From the NCBI RefSeq assembly GCF_002575655.3, contig NC_053036.3, positions 198,122,788 to 198,186,787 on the forward strand: 64,000 nucleotides of DNA, given 5' to 3'. Positions 11,095 through 22,311 of the stretch are shown here, one piece after another. This stretch comes from Aegilops tauschii subsp. strangulata (Eukaryota > Streptophyta > Magnoliopsida > Poales > Poaceae). The position numbers and the translations under genes are program-made. The first letter of the stretch is position 1. Every line of letters begins with the position of its first letter. The notes beneath the pieces are model-generated. The model ran no database searches. It was not told the origin of the DNA and saw only the letters and a program-made list of their open reading frames with translations.

Positions 11095-11866
11095 TTGGAA
11101 ATACTAGCAATGTTCATGTCCGTTGCAACGAATCATAATTAGAATAATACTTATTCACAAACTTGGTACAAAACACTCTAATTTTGATATACATATGTCA
11201 CTAGAGATATATTATGTTTCAATTAGAATATATTCCTTGGGCTGTTTTGGTGAGGTCGGGGAGGGATGTGGTTGGTTTTAAGATACTAATTATGGGTTTT
11301 TCTGCAAATTGATAGACAAGTGGGATGTTGGTGAGAAAAGGCAACAACTTACCTCACAATCGTTAGATGTAGATCTAATGGTCAGAAACGACGGATGGCA
11401 GACACACCAGCATCACCAACTTAGTCTTGTGTAGGAGTACTAGCAAGATCCGTGCATTGCACGGAACATCAAGATACATTTTTTTTATAAAACACTTGTT
11501 GTGATTGACCCTTGCGGGAGCAATCCCATGTGTAAAAACTAATGATATCTCGAGAAATATGAGATAAGGTGAAGAGGAGTGGGGTGTGGTGGTGGTTGGT
11601 GGTCGGACTGAGCAGAGGCATGGGGATTGACGATGCCGGCAGCGGCCACCAGGCTAGTTTGTTCCAGAGGCTTCCTTTCTTAATTGCTGAACAATGAGGT
11701 TTGTTGGAGATAAGGATGAACGAGGGAAGGCCTTGTCTGCAAATGTGAAGAGGGGTGCAGGTATCTTTTAGTTTAATTTCCATCCGTCAGATATAGATTG
11801 GACGGTCTATATTGCAAGATGGCACACGTACCATCATCACCAACTCGGTTTTTTATAAGAGAAGAA
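11095..11866. repeat. Two tandem diverged copies of a small repeat
   Basis: Copy 1 (about 11095-11430) starts ACTAGCAATGTTCATGTCCG and ends with CATCACCAACTTAGTCTTGT. Copy 2 (about 11436-11866) starts ACTAGCAAGATCCGTGCATT and ends with CATCACCAACTCGGTTTTTT. Both have a central part about a dinucleotide-rich strand followed by an 'AGATCTAATGG / AGATTGGACGG' phrase before the end. The ACTAGCAA..CCGTGCRTTGCA start is a common grass repeat end. The class is uncertain. Confidence 0.5.
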
Positions 11867-12184
11867 ATATAAGTATGGAGATACAAACGTATTATCGATA
11901 CTTGCTTCCGTAAACTAGCATCTACATTCTATTCAACGCCTCGGCATGTGGGGCCTTAGCACAATGACTTCTCGACTGTGTAAAAAAAGATTTTCCCGTC
12001 GCCGACAAGGAGGGGGTGACGGCGGCGCGCTTTTTGGCTTGCTCTAGTCCTAGTAGTCATACTAGGTGGTCTAAGCACGTGTAGATTTATTCTTTTTCAC
12101 GTCCCGTGTTTGGCGTACTGCCACGACTGTTGATGAATAGACGGTAAGTTATTCACGGGGAAACCCTTGTTGAGCGTGTTTGCG

Positions 12185-13290
12185 AGAGAGAGAGAGAGAG
12201 ACAGTGTGCGTGTGTGATATGTTAGAGACTGAGGCAATGATAACAGATTCTTTGTGTCTATGTGTGTGGAGGATAGAGAGAGACATGTACATGGGGCTTT
12301 GTGTTGTGTAACATGGAGACACATATACATAATTAGAGAGTGAGTGTGTGAGATACACATGCGGACATGAGGAGAGATGAGGATCCAGATAAATGGGTGT
12401 CTGTGCGTGTCTGTGTGTGTTTGTGCACGCGTTTGTGTGTGAGAGGTATAGAGTGTATGTGGAGTAGAGAGACCACTGATGATGTAAACCTAGTATAAGG
12501 GAAGGGGGAATGGTGTGACATGTGTAGTAGCAAGATAGCACGGGTGCGGCCGGGGGGAGCAGACTATTTGGAAGAGACATCGAGTGTGTGTGTGGGAGAG
12601 GGGTGTGAGAGCGAGAGAAAGAGAGAGCTAGCGACGGAGAAAGAGAGAGAGGAAGAGAGGGCGCGAGAGGGGTCGTTTGTGTCCATAAATGTCGTATAGA
12701 TACGGAGACAATGTTGATGTTGTCCGAAATTGGCCTATGAACGGAGACGCAAGGGAAGCGAGTCATCGTGTGTGTGATAGGGACTTCATGAGAGATCTAG
12801 AATAGATGGTGTAGAGAACAATGTGCGAAATCGAGAACGATTATACATTAGGGAGCTATGCAAAGAGTCACGACATATATGTATACAGGGAAGGAGCTGG
12901 GGCGGGTCCGCATGTGGGAGAGATAGAAAGAGGAGAGTGGTGCACAAGGAGACAAAGTGTGCTTGTTTGCAGTGGGGGTGGTGTGTGAGGTGAGTGCGCG
13001 AGAACCACATAACTAGGGAGATAGACGTTTGGGGGCGACATTTTGTGTGTATGGTAAATATACACTCTACATTGTGCGTGTGCTTGGGTAAGAGAAATAG
13101 CGGGAGACCTAGAGAGTGAGGGAAGAGATGTGTGCATGCCCGAGAGACAAAGTGATAGAGACCTATGTTGGGGTCCGGACTTTACAAGAGAGAGGGGTGT
13201 TAATGTGCTCGTGTGTTGGTGTTTGGGGGAGAGAACGACTTCTCTATGTGTGTGTGTGTGTGTGTGTGGTGGTGGGGGGGGGGTTGACTT
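12185..13290. repeat. 1.1-kb GA/GT-rich low-complexity tract
   Basis: The plus strand is dominated by degenerate GAGAGA and GTGTGT runs (for example 12186-12200 and 13247-13268). The minus strand has long open frames rich in Ser, Thr, Pro, His and Leu purely because of this composition. No gene is called. A tract this long and strand-biased can favour unusual DNA structures. Confidence 0.75.
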
Positions 13291-13989
13291 CAGATAAAGA
13301 GTGAGGTGTCTATATTTCAGGGACTTTAGTGTAATTGAGATATTGTGCACTCATGGTTGATCAATTTGTTTCACAGTTTGTACTATGAGATAACGATACT
13401 TTTGAACATGCGTGGTATACCTTGATGTACCAGAATTACAAACCTAAGATTGGAATTTTGGAATTCGACTCCATCATTAGCTTTTGTAATTCATTTAAAC
13501 GGAGGTACATTTTTTAAGCCGGGATTTCGTGATTTCAAATTCATATATCAAACCTAGAGATATACAGATACGGGCATGTTCAAACTTTATAATCATCCAC
13601 TTTATTCATACACATACACATTTTTGCTTTTGTCATCATATTTAGGATAAACACATTTGGAATTTCATTTGAATTGGACCTTATGATGGTATTTGCTTGT
13701 AGTAGCTCAATGATCCATATTTGAATTGAATGGACAATCTAAGTTTCGAGTTGGAGACATTGATTTTCAAAACTTGCACATTTTTTTTTGCATGCAAAAC
13801 AAACAAGTTGTCGGCCATGATATCATAGTCGGCCGTACGAGAGCAGAATACTTATAATTTTAGGCGCCAAAAGCTTTCAAACTTCCCGCTCACATCGAAA
13901 TATCACGCGCCCGAAAGTTTAGCCCTGCAATATTCTTGTTTTACCCCTGCCACATGAACGGAAAAGGGCTGCTTTGGTAACTCCATTGT
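13291..13989. other. AT-rich spacer before the 14-20.8 kb gene
   Basis: AT-rich with a GGCGCCAAAAG-like phrase near 13865, followed by a shift to GC-rich DNA at about 13985. I see no coding content; the right part could be the promoter of the gene that follows. Confidence 0.35.
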
Positions 13990-16088
13990 TTTCCCCTATT
14001 TGCCCCAAACATTCTTCCCCAGAGCCCCTCCCCTTCCCCTCCCCGACCCCCCCAACCACGGCAAGCCGCCGAATCTAGTCCTCCGCCGCAGCGGTGTACC
14101 TCACACCCCGTCGGATCTACCTTCCGCACCTTGGAACCCCCAACTGCGAACTCACCACTTCACCGGAGCCGCTTCAGCGACTGGCTTGTCCACCGCTCCA
14201 GATCTCCTTGACCGCCATCATGGTCCACCGCACCGGATCTGCTTAACCGGCGCCCTCGTCCACCATAGCGTAGGCCCTTCACTGACTCCCTCGTCCGCCC
14301 CTTCGCTGGCCCTTCATACAAGCCCTCGTCCGCCGCAACAGATCCGCCTCACCGAAAGCACTGTACAACGCGCCCGCCGAAGCCTTCGTCCGCTGCACCG
14401 GACCCGCTCCACGGACGCCATATTCAACTCCACCGGCCCTGCTTTACCGACGTCGCAGCCTCATCAGGTTATTTCGATTTGTACTCCTTCGGTTTTTCTC
14501 TTTATCGTGCAACTGTTCACTTACCACAGATGAGCTTTCTTGTATGTCGACAGGCGCCGCAACCGTAGCACCGGAGCCGCTTCATCGACGGCGACTGCCG
14601 GCCCAAACTCAACCGCAACACGAGCACCATCGACGATCCTTAGCTATCAAGTATGACAACGATACCCATACGCCACCGAGAATCAGGTACTATTATCCAA
14701 CGGCCAGCGCCTACGTTCACTTTCCTAGCATAAGCACCGCACCTTTGAATTTCTTCAGGGCATCATTTAGTTTTTCATGTGACGCGTTATTCTGCTTGCA
14801 CCTGTAGGGCCATACTTCTGGCAGTGAACATGTTACATGTGCTAAATTACATACCAGTGCACATATAGTTAATATGTTTTAGTTTTATTCTGATGCCACC
14901 TGTTGGTTCCATAAGACTGCTTAATGTTCTCTATGCTTAATTACACATCAGCAAACTAGCATGTGGTTCCGCTGCTTTTTGTTCGTTTTACCCTACATTT
15001 TCTGATGCTAGCTATTACATCACTGCTCCGAGCCTCTATTCATTACTTGTTTGTGTCTTCTTGATCTTCCCAAGTTGCATGACTAATTTGATGCTTCTAT
15101 TAATTATGGAGCTGCCAACCCCATCAAGCAAAATATTTGTTCTTTTGGGGCTGGCACCTCGAACAAGCATAAAAATAGAGGGAAGCGGATATATTGTCGT
15201 GTATGCACACACCCTTCTTTCATTAGTTTAGATGAACCATTGATGATCAATTCGGACCAGTGCATGCGATTAAAATTAATTTTACCTAAATAGCTGGTGC
15301 AGAATAAACTACAACAACTAGATTTGCAACCACGGGATGCTAACGATATCTTCAAAGAACATTGCAACAGCAGCTAGGCTTCACAGCAACATATGGTAAG
15401 CCAGTGTGTTTTAGTACATGTGAAAGTAATGCGAGTGGGCTTCTTTCTTGGCTTGTGCCCTCAACGTGTAATCCTACCGAATTACAAATAGTTCAGTTGT
15501 CTGCTTTGCTGTATTGCTTGATTCGAATGCTTATTTGTTGTTACGCTATACCTGAGTTGGCCAATATGTCAACAGTGCCTGATGTACTATCGTAAAGAAA
15601 TGCATGCCTATTTCGTTTGAGTCCTTAACTTTTCCTCTCAACTTCATCTCAAGACTGTCTTCGTAGTTTATATGAGGCCACACTGTTAAGTGCTTTCTCA
15701 GATTATTTCAACTGCTTAGATGCCTTGGCAACTTAAATATAGCGGTTGTACACTCCCTTTCAACTAGGGATGTCAACTGGGTCCCGTTTAATCCCGATTA
15801 AAGTCCACTAGTGGTATTATAGTTCAAAAGAGTTTTTGTTTTTTGAGGAAAATGAACTAGGGAGGTAGCAAAAACTAACTAGATGGGACTGGCGGATGTC
15901 GTTTATTTGCCACTTACATCCCTAGTTTCATCTTACCATTTTAATTTCTTTTCGACTGATGCTGCTTCGAACCATTTAAATATAGTTTGCCATGCTCGGC
16001 AATAATTCGTCCGTCGTTTACCATGTAAGCTTACTGCCTGGATCATACGATAAATATCTCTTACTGATGTCCAGCGGAAACCTTTCAG
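13990..16088 (+). other. Possible leader exons of the downstream gene
   Basis: A GC-rich block (about 14000-14466) carries a Pro/Ser/His-rich open frame, and a second short block (14555-14686) lies between a CGACAG acceptor and a CAG/GTACTA donor. A further piece near 15105-15235 has an open frame containing KHKNRGKRIYCRVCT. These look like exons with AT-rich introns, but I could not chain them in frame into the exon at 16089, so they are reported as candidates only. Confidence 0.3.
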
Positions 16089-19000
16089 GGGTCCGTTCAC
16101 ACTAGGACACAATGTACAACCCCAGCATCTATTTGTGGAAGCAGTGCGCCATCCATGTTACCAGATGGTAGCAGTGCAGAGGCAACACCGCCGGAGAGCA
16201 GTCTGAGCACATATATTATAGTGCTTGAGGCTCTACTAGAGCAGAAAGAGATGGTGTGGCTGCCATGAATGAGGCAATCTCTATCTTGAGGCTGGAAATT
16301 ACGAAATTAGCGGCACGCATTATGCAAGCAACCCAAGAATTGGAGGAAGTAAGAATGTTGCATTTGAAGACGGAGGAGGTCCTGCTGTTTCTGCTATCTG
16401 AAGCCCAAGGTAATCCCGGTTCTTCTTTAGATACCAGTTGAAATTGTCATTAGATTATTGTACTTACATGTTGTGTCATGTCTCTGAATGGATTATGTTG
16501 CAAGCCCCCTATGTTGTCCATGTGTTGTAATGATCCGAATTTTTTAGGCGAGGTAATCCTCAGTACTTGTATGATTGACATAAGGTGAACTATTTTTCGT
16601 GTGAGCATATTGTATTGGATGAAATAACTGTTTGACTCAGAGTGTATCCAACCTACTGAATTCGAAGATCACGACATTTCTAAATCATAATCATATATAA
16701 AGGTGGAATAAATCTTTGTTGTGGTTTTGAAGAAATAAATAACAAAACGTATAATTATCTGTGGATATTCGTAATCGAATACAAATTGGATTTGAATTTA
16801 GTTTGCCAGGTCCCAGGGCGAACGTGAATGCTAATTCTCCCAAGTCTTGAACGAAGCGGCTAAACACCCACTATAATTTGTGGGCTGCCCGAAGCAAGTG
16901 TTTGCGAGATGGAAATTACTGTCTACCCCTGACACTTGACATCCTTATCGACCGGATTTACACTGCTGTCGATAGGGGTAGACTAGTAACTTCAATCAGA
17001 CGTGACACGACGGCCTCTGAGCCCGTTCAGACACGGTGGGCGCCAAACATGGGCGGCAAAACACATTTGATTCAAGCTCGTCCGAAAGACATGTGTCTCT
17101 TCCTCCATTCCCCATTCATACACGGTGGGCGGCAAAACAAACTCTCCTCATCCGAAATCGATGTAGGCTAATATTTTAAATAGGGGCAGATGTGTAACTT
17201 CCATCAGACATGACACAACCGCCCTACCTGTCAGCCCCGTTCATACACCTTGCGCGCCAACCGTGGGCGGCAAAACACCCTCTCCTCGCCCGAAATAGTT
17301 ACCGGCAAATATTTGGGAGATGCGAGATTACCGTCCTATCCCCAACCGACGCGATGTCCGAAATTTTAAACGGGGGATAAGTTCGTAACTTTCCCCCATT
17401 TCAGAGAAGCGCGTCCCAAAGTTTGAGATCCCCCCTCCCCTCCATTTCCCCATTCATACACCGTCGGCGGCACGACAACCTCCGCACTGCGGCCAGCCTC
17501 CTCCGTCCGCCACCCCATCCTCCACCTTGCCGGAGCCGCTACCCCTACCCCGTCGTCCACTTCAAGAGATGGACGTCTCTCATCCACGGCGCTGGACCAG
17601 GATCCTTTCATCGCGTCCTCTCGCTTCATCGGCGCCGTCGTCCACCTTGCCGTTGCCGCTCCTACGTCCGTCTCGTCCACGGCAACAGGATATATCCCCC
17701 GACCCGGTCGTCTGCCGTCTAAAGTCTTCTTCCCCGCCGCCGACAGCCATCGCACCCGCAGCACCCTCAACGTATCAGCATAGGTCTACACGGCGTCGCC
17801 AGAGAGGTGGTATCTTCCATATGTGCTTAAGTTATTGATCTCACCCGGAAAATAGATCGTAATTTGTTTACTGTACTTTTCTTGTTCGTACCAAATCATA
17901 GTGGCTAGTTGAAAACAAACATTGGTTGCGAAGTAGCTTTGTCTGGTTTGCACCTTCAGATCCGCCATGGCACGGGCACTATACTCGTAAAGCTTATGGT
18001 TTCCCCCCTTTATATTCACTACCATCATCGTAGGTGCTTCGTGTCGTGCTAGAACTACTCCTCAAGACCTCAACCCAAAGCTTACGTGTTCAAATACGAA
18101 TCTGATATGATGCTCATATCACTAAAACAGAGAATGTTTAATTGATCACCTAATGTTCCTATATTCGTTTCGAAAAGCATGTGCGCCACCCACTGGTCCA
18201 GCTAGTTCCACTTTCCTGATTTTTCTCTTGATGCTTAGGGTTTTCCCCTTTTATCTACTCTACTATGATCTGCGTAGGTGCTTTCTGTCGTACTAGCATT
18301 ACTCCACCCTTCAAGCTAAACAACACAACACTCAGAATTCGAAAGCTTAGTTGTTCAAATATGATTGTGATATGATACTGATATTAGTTAACCGACACAT
18401 TTAATTGGTTAGCTAAAGGTCCCACTTGAGTTTCCAAATGCATGTCGCGACATATAGAGAGACAGCATAATTGAATTTCTTTGTCACTTGTTGACGTACT
18501 TTCTTGTCCATACCAAATCTTAGTTGTTACTTCAAAGCAAACATCGGTTGCTAACTACCCTTTGCGCGGTTTGCAGCTTCAGATCTGCCATCCCACTGCC
18601 ACGGTCAACACTGTACTCATCATGCTTATGTTTTCCCCATTTTATGATGACCACAATCAGCCTACGTGGTTCGTGTAGTAATAGCACTGCTTGACCCATC
18701 GAGCTAAACAAGCTTAGTTGTACAAATTCATATATGATATTATTGCTGATATTAGTAAAACTGAGAGATGTTTAATTGGTTAGATAATGTTCCTACTTTA
18801 GTTTCGAAATGCATGTGAGCCACATATGGAGAGACCGGAAAGAATAGTATTTCTCTGTGCGCTCTGGTTCATCATGGGTGGCCAACCGACATTGTATTGA
18901 AAGACTTGTAATATCTTCAATCTGCTTGCTCTTCTGCTCTTCTTTAAGATGATACTCTTCTCTTGCGGTTGACTGGTCAGGTCGAGATGTTCTCCCTTAG

Positions 19001-20760
19001 TATATTTTGAATCTGTCAGGTCAGGTCGACTTGTTCTTCTTTACTATATGTTGAAGCTATCATTTGCGAAGTGTCATCACTTCTGGAGCTCTCATATTTT
19101 GAGTAGTAGGCCACATTATATTAATGCACACAACAAATTACAGCATGCATGGCATCTTTTAAAAGAATTGCAGGGATAGCACAAAGGGGTTTACAGGGAG
19201 GCAGTATTGGATTAGAATCACTTCTGCATTACAAAGAAAATCTCACTTGTTTTTATGTTTTCATGCATGTCAGATATTGAACATTATCAAAATGAATATG
19301 AGAATGGGCGCACGAGAGGAATATTGCGGAACGATCCACTGGCTAACAAACTTGGCATGGTGGAGGATGGCCTATCTTATTCACCCATCAAGGTGCTTGC
19401 TCTAACTTTGCAAAGTTGTATTGGTCGCACATATTTTGCATCTGACCTCTTGCATTACTTCTACTTTGTTACACCATCTGCTTAGTTTAAGCATCATATA
19501 TGAGTATATGCCATACCTATCCATTTTCTGTACCTATTCCATGTGTCGTCACACTATGTTTTTCCAGTCAAATGTTGTTCTTTCGTAATAGATGTCCAAA
19601 AGGAAGAGGGTGAGTGCAGATCCTCAAGGAGTACAAACTACGTATTTGGAAAAGGTAGTGATACATGTTAAATTAGATAGATCAGCAGCCACAGAAAACA
19701 CAGGCCCAACTGTACCACACTTTACCCGTACTCCAGTGGCCAAACCCCTATTAGAACAGCTGGGAGCCCAGCGTCAGGTACTGTCTATGATATCAAATCA
19801 AAATTTGAACTCCTAAATTTTTGCTTGTGCCTTACCTTCTCTCTTGTATGGAAACTAATTTCAGATGAATCTCCTTGCTCAAAGGATCATACGATCTCAA
19901 AACAATAATGGGCTCTGCATTGCTCTTGTCAGTACCTCTCTCCCTTTTGCCTTGTAACGCTGTACTTAATTAATTGCTATTTCATTATGTATCATCAGTC
20001 TGCACCTGAGCTTCATTATCCTCTGTTTCTTCCAATATTATTTGATCTATATTTACTCTTTGCAAAATGTAGAATAATGGCAACGCTTATAAAGAATTTT
20101 CTTTGGGGAATTTATTGAATTATCCTTCCATCAACATGGAGAAGGGCTTTGTCCAGCCCGTGTTAACATGTAATGTAAGTTCATCCTTCTCAAGCCTTCA
20201 AACTTTGTTCTAGTATAGATTTGGATAGGCATCATTTCCTCCACTGCTATTTGCTTTGCTGTTTACATCTGATTGGATGTTTGCAACAACTACCAGTTTC
20301 AAATTGTAGTTGTAAAAACATGTTCCTTATGCAAAACAGATCCATTTATTTGCTTATATAATTGTGAAACCTGTTACGTGTCTCCTTGTTTCTCTATCAG
20401 ACTCGTATCTCTTACGCCAGGCAGAACTTTAGGGAAGATAGTGAGCCAAACCATCTTGAGGACAGCGAGATGACCCCAAGGTCCTGTCTTGATGAAGACA
20501 GTGAGTTGAAGCTACTCACCAGCAGGTGTGAGACAACCTCTGTGCAGTCGCTGCCTCAATCTCAACTTAAAGCAGAAAGGCTTGCTTCAGCTCAGCTCCG
20601 ACTTGAAGTCAAAGATGCAATGAAGATGTCAGAGGACTGCCGTGCGCACCATCATGCCTTAAATCTACTGTTGATGCATCTATCGTTGACACAACTGAGG
20701 TCTACTCAGCTTCTTGAGCTGTTTGGGGTGCCCGACGTGGCCAGGCCTAGTGCCTTCTGA
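16089..20760 (+). CDS. Unrecognised six-exon gene, 324 residues
   Basis: I do not recognise the product. Exons: 16089-16409, 19274-19392, 19592-19777, 19865-19927, 20073-20174 and 20401-20760. All have GT donors and AG acceptors. Exon 1 ends in phase 1 and exon 2 supplies the missing two bases; later junctions are phase 0. From the ATG at 16265 the joined length is 975 bases. Residues 1-48 look like a coiled coil (ILRLEITKLAARIMQ, TQELEEVRMLHLKTEEVL). Exon 3 begins MSKRKR, a possible nuclear signal, and the C-terminus is Glu/Ser-rich, then helical (QLKAERLASAQLRLEVKDA). Upstream of 16265 exon 1 is open in another frame (phase 0 from 16089, reading ALLEQKE near 16245). A one-base insertion in the A run there may have removed the original N-terminus. 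It ends 200 bases before a CACTA subterminal region, so it may be an accessory CACTA protein. Expression is unknown. Confidence 0.6.
17220..17830 (+). other. GC-rich block inside the large intron
   Basis: Lies in the 2.86-kb intron 16410-19273. A sharp GC rise with Pro/Arg/Ser-rich frames on both strands resembles the block at 14000-14466: both carry TCCACCTTGCCG/TCCACCG-type phrases, and both follow short GGGCAGATGTGTAACTTCC or TTTGCCCC-like AT/GC boundaries. It could be a second promoter with its own first exon, ending at AGAGAG/GTGGTA near 17811. The evidence is composition only. Confidence 0.35.
17876..18850 (+). repeat. Three imperfect repeats of about 250-350 bp
   Basis: Three diverged direct copies occupy about 17876-18195, 18214-18475 (partial) and 18490-18845. 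Shared landmarks in order: TTGTYCRTACCAAATC, a TTTGCA-CTTCAGATC phrase (copies 1 and 3), GCTTATGnTTTYCCCC, a CTACGTGGTGCTT-like phrase, AGCTAAACAA, TTTAATTGGTTAG and a final ATGCATGTG/CGCCACATA. They lie in the large intron of the gene at 16089-20760. Confidence 0.7.
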
Positions 20761-21018
20761 AGTGCTCTCAGTTTTTATATTCTTTTGTCAGCGCGTTTAT
20801 TTGCACTGGTGGCGAACTTTGATGCCCAGTGGATGTAATATGTGTGATAGCCGTGATAGCCTAGCGTAAGTTGCTTGCTTATTTATTTCCTTGTTGTCTT
20901 GTTTATTTGTTTGCTTGTAGTCATTGCAGTTCTTTTTCCGCAGTTTGCTAGTGGCTGCAATAACCTATTTTTTAAAACTAGGCCACAATAACCATGGGCT
21001 AATATTTACTGTAGTGAC

Positions 21019-21188
21019 ACTGGGCCTCCTACGGGCCGTAGAAACAGTGGGCCTTCTACGGGCCGTAGAAACAATGGGCCTTCTACGGGCCGTAGAAACA
21101 GTGGGCCTTCTACGGGCCGTAGAAACAATTGGCCTTCTACGGGTCGTATCATCAATGGGCCTTATACGGGCAGTATGATCGATTGGCC
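21019..21188 (+). repeat. 27-bp tandem repeat, 6.3 copies
   Basis: Units of 27 bp start at 21019, 21046, 21073, 21100, 21127 and 21154, plus a partial one at 21181. The consensus contains GTGGGCCTTCTACGGGCCGT followed by AGAAAC. The first four are nearly identical. The last two differ at the unit end (ATCATC or ATGATC). Because 27 is a multiple of 3, both strands stay open, giving false repeat proteins. Confidence 0.95.
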
Positions 21189-21491
21189 AAACATGGGCCA
21201 ATAACACGCCGCATTATGGCCGTAAACGGGCTAGAGTTGGAATCGTCTGTTCATGGGCCGACCATAACGGGCCATCGTTAATAGGCCGTATTTCATGACG
21301 CTATGAAAACGGCCCAACGTATTAACGGACCACAAACGGGCCGACTGTAACCACGGGCTAAATTTGGCCCACAAGCAGAAAATGACAGTAACGGGCCGTA
21401 AGTAAACGAATGCTGGAAATGAGCCCAAGAATAAATGGGCTCTGAGAAGACCGAAAAATAACATGGGCTGGAAACGGCCCAACGGAATAAC

Positions 21492-21612
21492 GGGCCGTTA
21501 ATGGGTATAAAGTGATACATTGTTCATTACGGGCCAGTTTCACCATGGGCCATTAATGGGTGTAAAGTGATACACTGTTCATTACGGGCCAGTTTCACCA
21601 TGGGTCGTTAAT
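21492..21612 (+). repeat. 55-bp tandem duplication plus partial third copy
   Basis: Two 55-bp units start at 21492 and 21547, with a broken third at 21602. Each contains TTAATGGGTRTAAAGTGATA, a GTTCATTACGGGCC phrase and AGTTTCACCAT. The first two differ at only a few positions. Confidence 0.9.
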
Positions 21613-22311
21613 AGGCCAAGAGTTACATAGGGCCTCATATGGGCCGAAAGACGTCATGGGCCATACATGGGCCAGAAGTGAAAATGGGCTGGAATCATAT
21701 TGGGTGGCCCAGATGACGCTACTGGGCCTAATTCGGGTAGGGCGTAACGGGCCTTGGGTTAGCGGGCTGTAAATGGGCTATATGCGAACAGGCCGTTAAC
21801 AGGCTTTACATGGGCCGGCCCGCCACCTTTTGACCAAGTCAAATGGGCCGGCCTTTTCACAGGAATGGGCCTCTGTTGGGCCATGCCACGTGTCGACGTA
21901 TCATAGGCGCCTTCTGTCCAATGAGTGGATGTCATCTGTCCCAACGATGAGCCGACACGTGTTTCCTCCAGCCAATGATGATTTTACATGTGGAAAATCC
22001 CCATTGGTCGGGGCTGTTAACGGGTTATCGGATCCAAAACCCGACCCGATAGCTTAACGGCGTTCCGTTACGGTGGATGCCACGTGTCGGTCACCCTTGA
22101 CGAAAGCACTTCTGTGACGCGGGATTTATCGTCATGGAAGTGGATACTTCCGTGATGATAATTTTGGTAATGTCATGGAACACTTCTAGGACAGCACAGG
22201 TATTACTATCTTGATTCTGTCATAAATTTGTCATGGATGTACATGCATGACAGAAAACGTGACCTACTGTGACAAACACGTATCATCACGGAAGTGTATT
22301 TTTTTGTAGTG

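Larger units (their letters stand above)
20960..22311 (-). mobile_element. CACTA element terminal region (one end only)
   Basis: Position 22311 reads inward on the minus strand as CACTACAAAAAAATACAC followed by TTCCGTGATG, a CACTA terminus. About 1.3 kb of subterminal DNA follows, packed with GGGCC/GGCCGTA motifs in both orientations, the typical binding-site region for CACTA transposases. No matching second terminus occurs between 22311 and the left edge of the window, and no TNP2 transposase lies beside it. It is therefore a truncated end, or its partner end lies outside the window. It is joined directly to the integrase frame of the Gypsy element at 22312. Confidence 0.8.

Noticed and set aside
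12097..13350. Long minus-strand frames rich in Ser, His, Thr and Leu
   Set aside because: They arise from the GA/GT-rich repeat; all frames are open together, and there is no domain or splice logic.
14000..14533. Pro/Ser/His-rich frame as a stand-alone protein
   Set aside because: Composition-driven; it may be part of a leader exon but cannot be joined in frame with certainty.
20924..21207. Repetitive frame with LLRAVETVG units and its antisense
   Set aside because: Translation of the 27-bp minisatellite; both strands are open because the unit is a multiple of three.
21019..21612. CRISPR-like array of spaced repeats
   Set aside because: The repeats are head-to-tail with no unique spacers, and the genome is a plant's.
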